Positions 37,541-40,832 of a stretch of DNA of 40,832 nucleotides are shown piece by piece. A program made the position numbers and the translations under genes. The stretch is from Candidatus Ancaeobacter aquaticus (GTDB lineage Bacteria; Auribacterota; Ancaeobacteria; Ancaeobacterales; Ancaeobacteraceae). The notes beneath the pieces were generated by a model. That model saw only the letters and a program-made list of their open reading frames with translations. It was not told the origin of the DNA and did no database searches. The stretch lies in contig JAVCCP010000025.1 of NCBI GenBank assembly GCA_030765405.1, positions 1-40,832 of the forward strand, read 5' to 3'. Each line of letters starts with the position of its first letter. Position 1 is the first letter of the stretch.

Positions 37541-37759
37541 TCAAAATGTTAACTTATCAACTGCCTTATCGACATGTTCATCCGCAAGATGTGAATAGAT
37601 CATTGTGGTATCTATATCTGAATGCCCCATAAGTTTCTTTACAGCAGGTAAATCTACGCCTTTCATAACAAAATGGCTTGCAAAAGTGTGCCTAAGGGTA
37701 TGTATCTTAGTTAAATAATCAAGCCCACATCTTTTAGCAGCAACTTTAAATGGTAGCTG
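37541..37759 (-). pseudogene. Tyrosine recombinase, C-terminal remnant
   Basis: On the minus strand 73 codons read LPFKVAAKRCGLDYLTKIHT and continue to a TGA at 37541-37543. They contain the catalytic arginine and histidine in HTLRHTFASH, the GH of LMGHSDIDTT and the nucleophile tyrosine in MIYSH. The N-terminal two thirds are missing: the frame runs into the 21-base palindrome and a stop. The remnant ends 31 bases before the helicase gene, so integrase and helicase were once in one operon. Codons agree with an XerC-like phage or island integrase. Confidence 0.88.
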
Positions 37760-37771
37760 CTACCATTTATT
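37726..37771. repeat. 46-base direct repeat X, left copy
   Basis: Identical over all 46 bases to 39888-39933. It comprises the last intact integrase codons (rc of FKVAAKRC) and the 21-base palindrome AAATGGTAGC-T-GCTACCATTT at 37748-37768. The two copies bound the nucleotidyltransferase cassette. Confidence 0.92.
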
Positions 37772-37772
37772 C

Positions 37773-37793
37773 AAGTGATCCGTCCCCCGAATT
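37773..37793. repeat. 21-base direct repeat Y, left copy
   Basis: AAGTGATCCGTCCCCCGAATT, one base after repeat X. The same 21 bases occur at 39867-39887. GGGGGACGGATCACTTAATT-type sequences resemble ends of REP/Y1-transposase-associated repeats, from memory of the family and not searched. Confidence 0.85.
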
Positions 37794-37900
37794 TATAGCC
37801 TGCTATATAACAATAAGAATGCCATTTATTACTATTTTATATTATTATATCTCATACAATAATAGGTGGAAAAGGGGAGAACAGACACCTTTTCCTGGTC
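37794..37900. other. AT-rich space with a hairpin after the winged-helix gene
   Basis: GGAAAAGG (37868-37875) and CCTTTTCC (37888-37895) form an 8-base stem with a 12-base loop, 5 bases beyond the stop of the winged-helix gene. There is no T-tract on the minus strand, so it is a weak terminator candidate. Confidence 0.4.
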
Positions 37901-38872
37901 TTACTTCAGAGTTTTTGTTAAAATATCAAGGGTCTTTGAGGCAAAGGGATGGAAAAAGCTGTCTCCCTGATACAGTTTTATATCCGGATAGGTTATATCG
38001 AAATATCTTCCCGTAATTATCGCTTCTTCAATAACGTTCCGGAATGAAGAAGAGACAAGATACGCGTCAGAGGACCACGGTTCCGCATCAAGAACAAGCA
38101 GTAAATTGTCAAAAAAAGTGAAAAACTCACCCCAATTAATGTAATGGAACTTTTCCACGTCAGATATGCTCTTCACGAACATAGATCCATCCTGAAGTAA
38201 ATAAAGAGTCTCTCTTTTCTTCCTCTGCCTTGCAAGAAAACCTGCCCCTGACCAGCTTTCAAGAATTCTGTACACTATTTTCTGATTATAAAATATCTCC
38301 TTAGCGATCCTATTTGAATTACCCTCTTTAATCGTCATAAGATAAAGTAGTATCTCGACTCTGGCATTCACCCCAAAAATACATCTAAGATGCAATTGCA
38401 TAGATGCGTTTTTTTTAACCTGTGGTTCAACAACAGAATTTTTTAATACCATGTTCCTTATAGTCTGGCTATATTCTTCCGGAAAAGACTGTGATACTGA
38501 ATCAATATCGATGCCCCCGATCTTGCTGTCAGCTGTCCTTTGAATCTCTTCGATCAGATCGATCAAGCCTTCTATGATCAACGGCCCATTCGGATATTTG
38601 ATCTTTTCCAGAAAATGTTTGCTGAGATTCTTGAGCCTGGAAAGGTTTATATATCTCCTGTTTTTTAATATCCATCCTAATGATTCACCTAAAAGTCTTT
38701 TATCAAACCTACCTATAAACAATGTGGACAATATCAGGCTTTCGAGATCTATGAACCATCTACTCTGTTCTTTAACATTTGATGATAGCCCTAGCGCTGT
38801 CCATTGTTTCCAATGGAGTTCAATAAGTTTATTTTGTAATTCTTCCTTAAAATTGTTTGGCGATATTTTCAT
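37901..38872 (-). CDS. Winged-helix protein paired with the nucleotidyltransferase
   Basis: 323 residues. Residues about 1-160 are helical and unassigned. Residues about 167-228 form an ArsR/MarR-like winged helix (NARVEILLYLMTIKEGNSNRIAKE, then KIVYRILESWSGAGFLARQRKKRETLYLL). The tail of about 95 residues is hydrophobic and Phe/Tyr-rich. It overlaps the nucleotidyltransferase gene by 26 bases, so the two are translated together. By analogy with AbiEi/AbiEii pairs it may be the antitoxin and autorepressor. I do not recognise a named family. Confidence 0.8.
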   Translation of the reverse strand: MKISPNNFKEELQNKLIELHWKQWTALGLSSNVKEQSRWFIDLESLILSTLFIGRFDKRLLGESLGWILKNRRYINLSRLKNLSKHFLEKIKYPNGPLIIEGLIDLIEEIQRTADSKIGGIDIDSVSQSFPEEYSQTIRNMVLKNSVVEPQVKKNASMQLHLRCIFGVNARVEILLYLMTIKEGNSNRIAKEIFYNQKIVYRILESWSGAGFLARQRKKRETLYLLQDGSMFVKSISDVEKFHYINWGEFFTFFDNLLLVLDAEPWSSDAYLVSSSFRNVIEEAIITGRYFDITYPDIKLYQGDSFFHPFASKTLDILTKTLK

Positions 38873-39440
38873 ATCCCTTTTCCATAAGAAAACTTTTTAA
38901 TATATCCCTGAACTCACTAGAGACATCTTGTGTTAGAACCCATTGAGATGCCATCAATATTTCTTCACTACTCGGTTTCAGCGCAAATAGGTCATCTGTA
39001 TGATATCCGCCGCGATCAAGCGACGCGTAAAGCTTAAAGTGTATCTGATCCAAGCGGCTTATAAAATATACCGTGAGATATTCTCCGCATGCTCTCTTAA
39101 CCAGCCTTTTTTCAAAACCATTCGGCAGTCCTGTCTCAATCTGTTTTGCCGGTCCTGTATTTATCCAATTATCCGGCAAATTAAAATCTCTTTGGACAAT
39201 TTTCGCCGCTTTTTCAAACCATTCAGGAAATTCATCTATTTTCTCTATCTTTATCCGGCCATGCGACATTGAAATTTTGCCTATTACATCGACATCTTTA
39301 GTTGTTCTCAGAATCAACTTGAGGGCAAAAAGCGCAGTACCACCACATACTACTATAGAGATAGGAGCTCCTTGACTAATTCCGATTTGCTTATCCAAAG
39401 CAGAAAGAATCTTTTTAATATTTTGATTATCTATCATCAT
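38847..39440 (-). CDS. DUF6036/AbiEii-like nucleotidyltransferase
   Basis: 197 residues of the minimal nucleotidyltransferase type. The motif VCGGTALFAL at residues 31-40 and the acidic pair D49-x-D51 in TTKDVDVI form the active site. HTDDLFALKPSSEEILMASQWVL follows in the DUF6036 manner. Such proteins include toxins that modify tRNA or protein (AbiEii, MenT), but some family members are house-keeping. The ATG at 39440 has no ribosome site and lies at the predicted start of transcription, so the mRNA is probably leaderless. Confidence 0.82.
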   Translation of the reverse strand: MMIDNQNIKKILSALDKQIGISQGAPISIVVCGGTALFALKLILRTTKDVDVIGKISMSHGRIKIEKIDEFPEWFEKAAKIVQRDFNLPDNWINTGPAKQIETGLPNGFEKRLVKRACGEYLTVYFISRLDQIHFKLYASLDRGGYHTDDLFALKPSSEEILMASQWVLTQDVSSEFRDILKSFLMEKGYENIAKQF

Positions 39441-39447
39441 ACTAAGT

Positions 39448-39476
39448 GTTATATAGCCTTATAATAAGGCTGTCAA
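39448..39476 (-). promoter_or_regulatory. Cassette promoter with palindromic operator in the spacer
   Basis: On the minus strand there is a perfect -35 TTGACA (39471-39476), a 17-base spacer and a -10 TATAAC (39448-39453). The spacer contains the palindrome GCCTTAT-T-ATAAGGC (39456-39470), 7-base perfect arms. The expected transcription start is within 1-2 bases of the ATG at 39440. Confidence 0.75.
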
Positions 39477-39866
39477 GTACTATAATTATAATTAATAATT
39501 ACCTAACATATTATTGATTTTATTGGACTTTGTTTGATAGTGAAGACAAAGCAGCCTATTGAATAATACGCCCTGATAACGTAGTATATAAATATCAATA
39601 AGGATCAGCAAAAAAGATAAATGGTAGAGATAAATGGTAGCAGCTACCATTTAGTTGATTTGAATTGAAGCGTCTTCTAGTAAAATATCTCAATATAAGA
39701 TCGATAATCCGATGAGATCATTGAGATATGTGGTTGGGATATTAAAAACAGAGGATTGGAAATAAATTCAAAAAAACATAAAAACTAGGTGCAACTCTAT
39801 TTTCCTACTGTAGCAAAATAAAATTCACGATTCAAGACCCCATTTTATGTAGCTTACCTTATAATT
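39477..39866. other. AT-rich non-coding stretch of the cassette
   Basis: No gene is supported over about 390 bases. It contains a 21-base palindrome (39632-39652) with a preceding half-site (39619-39627), and a hairpin with 10-base arms ATATCTCAAT/ATTGAGATAT (39685-39729). Confidence 0.5.
39619..39652. repeat. Inverted third copy of the 21-base palindrome plus half-site
   Basis: A half-site AAATGGTAG (39619-39627), then 4 bases, then AAATGGTAGC-A-GCTACCATTT (39632-39652). The centre base is the complement of that in the two outer copies, so this copy is inverted. Confidence 0.85.
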
Positions 39867-39887
39867 AAGTGATCCGTCCCCCGAATT
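39867..39887. repeat. 21-base direct repeat Y, right copy
   Basis: AAGTGATCCGTCCCCCGAATT, identical to 37773-37793, lies immediately before repeat X. The order is Y-X here and X-Y at the left end. Confidence 0.85.
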
Positions 39888-39933
39888 CACATCTTTTAGC
39901 AGCAACTTTAAATGGTAGCTGCTACCATTTATT
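39888..39933. repeat. 46-base direct repeat X, right copy
   Basis: An exact copy of 37726-37771, with the palindrome at 39910-39930. Its right end supplies the premature stop codon of the lipoprotein copy 2. Confidence 0.92.
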
Positions 39934-40693
39934 GAATCTGGACATAACAGTTTGAGAGTTTTGGTGGAATATTGGCGCCCGGTCCTGAGCCCATATCGTT
40001 GCTGTAAACATACTTACTAATCCCCGATGAATCAGGCAATCCTTTTTCGTACCCTTGTTGATACACAAACGCGCCTGATCCTTCAGCGAGTCCGCCAACA
40101 AGTACCGCGAGCCACCCATTTATAGGGTTTAAACTCTTCGTTTCATTAAAACCATATTCAATAATCTGTCCACGGATAATTTTGTCAGCTCCCAGTGTAT
40201 TGCCTATTTCTTTTACCTTGCCTTTCGAGAGACCGACTTTCACGCCGTCTAAGACCTTATTATCGCTAAAATCACCCGTCGTATCCTGAGCCATCATATG
40301 AACAAGATTTGCCTGCTGCACTTTTTCATGAGGGTTATTCATCAGTTCCCACTGAGGGTTTGATACATCCTCCACGTTTTTATTCATTACCGCAATAATT
40401 CCTTCTGAAATCAGAAAACCGGTAACATCTTCCTGATTGAGGACAGTGATCCCCCGCGAAACAAGTCCGTCAGTGATCGCCTCTATTACTTTTAAATTGA
40501 TTCCATAGCGGGGATTTCGTAAAAAAGACTGTTCTTTCGAGTAATCCGCAAGCGGGAAAATCGCTACAGTATTCATGTCTTTGACAACGGTCTGCGTTGA
40601 GATCTTCTCGGCCGTAACATTTGTTTTAACAGGTTTCACCGTTGTTGCAACATGCTGGCAACCGATAAAGCTCATAAAACCGGCTAGAATCAC
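39929..40693 (-). pseudogene. CsgG-like lipoprotein, 3'-truncated (copy 2)
   Basis: 254 residues with a lipobox FIGC (about C12). The CsgG-like core follows: MNTVAIFPLADYSKEQSF, a long segment with ITDGLVSRGITVLNQEDV, then GADKIIRGQIIEYGF. The reading frame ends CYVQIQ where repeat X begins. Copy 1 continues for about 90 more residues from the same point, so this gene has lost its C-terminus. The start is a GTG at 40693 with no good ribosome site, and the upstream frame stays open for 11 codons. The truncated product may still be made. Confidence 0.82.
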
Positions 40694-40832
40694 TGAGCGA
40701 ATTCGGGTCGAGTAGATATAATATGGCCGTCACACTTAGACATGCTTTGTGTTCCCTGTTACTCTCCCCTTTCGGTTTGGAGAGTGTCACATTATTCTGT
40801 CTTATGCTTCGACTTCAACACCCCTCACAGAA
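40694..40832. other. Window end, no supported gene
   Basis: An inverted repeat ACTCTCC (40761-40767) / GGAGAGT (40779-40785) is the only structure seen. The promoter of the lipoprotein gene may lie here but is not clear. Confidence 0.4.

Noticed and set aside
37901-39440. House-keeping nucleotidyltransferase such as CCA-adding enzyme
   Set aside because: The protein is far too short and lacks RNA-binding domains, and it lies in a repeat-bounded mobile cassette.
37726-39933. Integron gene cassettes with attC sites
   Set aside because: The ends are direct repeats with a simple palindrome; no attC-like R and L boxes or IntI-type insert were seen.

Overview
The window looks like a chromosome segment of an uncultured, probably anaerobic, diderm bacterium with a low-to-moderate GC content by eye. 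The evidence for a diderm is a LolA-like carrier, lipoprotein signal peptides and a Lol/CsgG-like lipoprotein. The evidence for anaerobic chemistry is thiazole synthesis through radical-SAM ThiH and an APS reductase with Fe-S cysteines. UGA is used as a stop (tsaB, thiS), so the genetic code is standard. A candidate phylum such as Omnitrophota (PVC side) would fit, but that is an inference from gene style and not a phylogenetic result.

Positions 1-9.9 kb (minus strand) hold one long sulfur-assimilation and siroheme operon. In transcription order it is: DUF2061 membrane protein, APS reductase, precorrin-2 dehydrogenase/ferrochelatase, HemA, HemC, SUMT, HemB, HemL, a small siroheme sulfite reductase, a CymR-like Rrf2 repressor, MetY and CysK, followed by tRNA-Glu. 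The siroheme genes supply the cofactor for the sulfite reductase. The sulfide product is then used by CysK and MetY. A recurring ACTAGT-centred motif at the operon promoter and in front of the repressor suggests local autoregulation. HemC lacks its third domain, and no HemD is visible.

Positions 9.9-20.9 kb (minus strand) hold thiSGHF, a SpoIIAA-like protein, a small GIY-YIG gene between degenerate copies of a tRNA-Gln 3' end, tRNA-Gln, then mtnA-thiL-tsaE-tsaB-alr and an envelope trio (LolB/LolA-like lipoprotein, LolA-like carrier, CPBP protease). Positions 21-31 kb (minus strand) hold gap-pgk-tpiA-secG followed by a peptide ABC transporter, oppABCDF. A membrane Ser/Thr kinase is divergently transcribed from gap at 31.0 kb (+) and ends at a strong hairpin.

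Positions 32.4-40.7 kb are an accessory island. It lies between two partial copies of one CsgG-like lipoprotein gene. Inside are an AlpA/excisionase-like HTH protein and a 1228-residue protein combining a topoisomerase-type zinc ribbon, a PD-(D/E)XK-like nuclease and a RecQ helicase. A coiled-coil, tail-anchored membrane protein follows it in the same operon. Also present is the C-terminal stub of a tyrosine recombinase directly upstream of the helicase gene, and a second, nested cassette. That cassette encodes a DUF6036/AbiEii-like nucleotidyltransferase and a winged-helix protein. It is bounded by exact 46-base and 21-base direct repeats containing a 21-base palindrome. Its promoter is predicted to carry a perfect 15-base operator in the spacer and to give a leaderless mRNA.

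The helicase-nuclease plus membrane coiled-coil pair, and the nested nucleotidyltransferase cassette, are the best candidates for undescribed defence or toxin-antitoxin systems. All function statements are from sequence reading by eye; no search was run.
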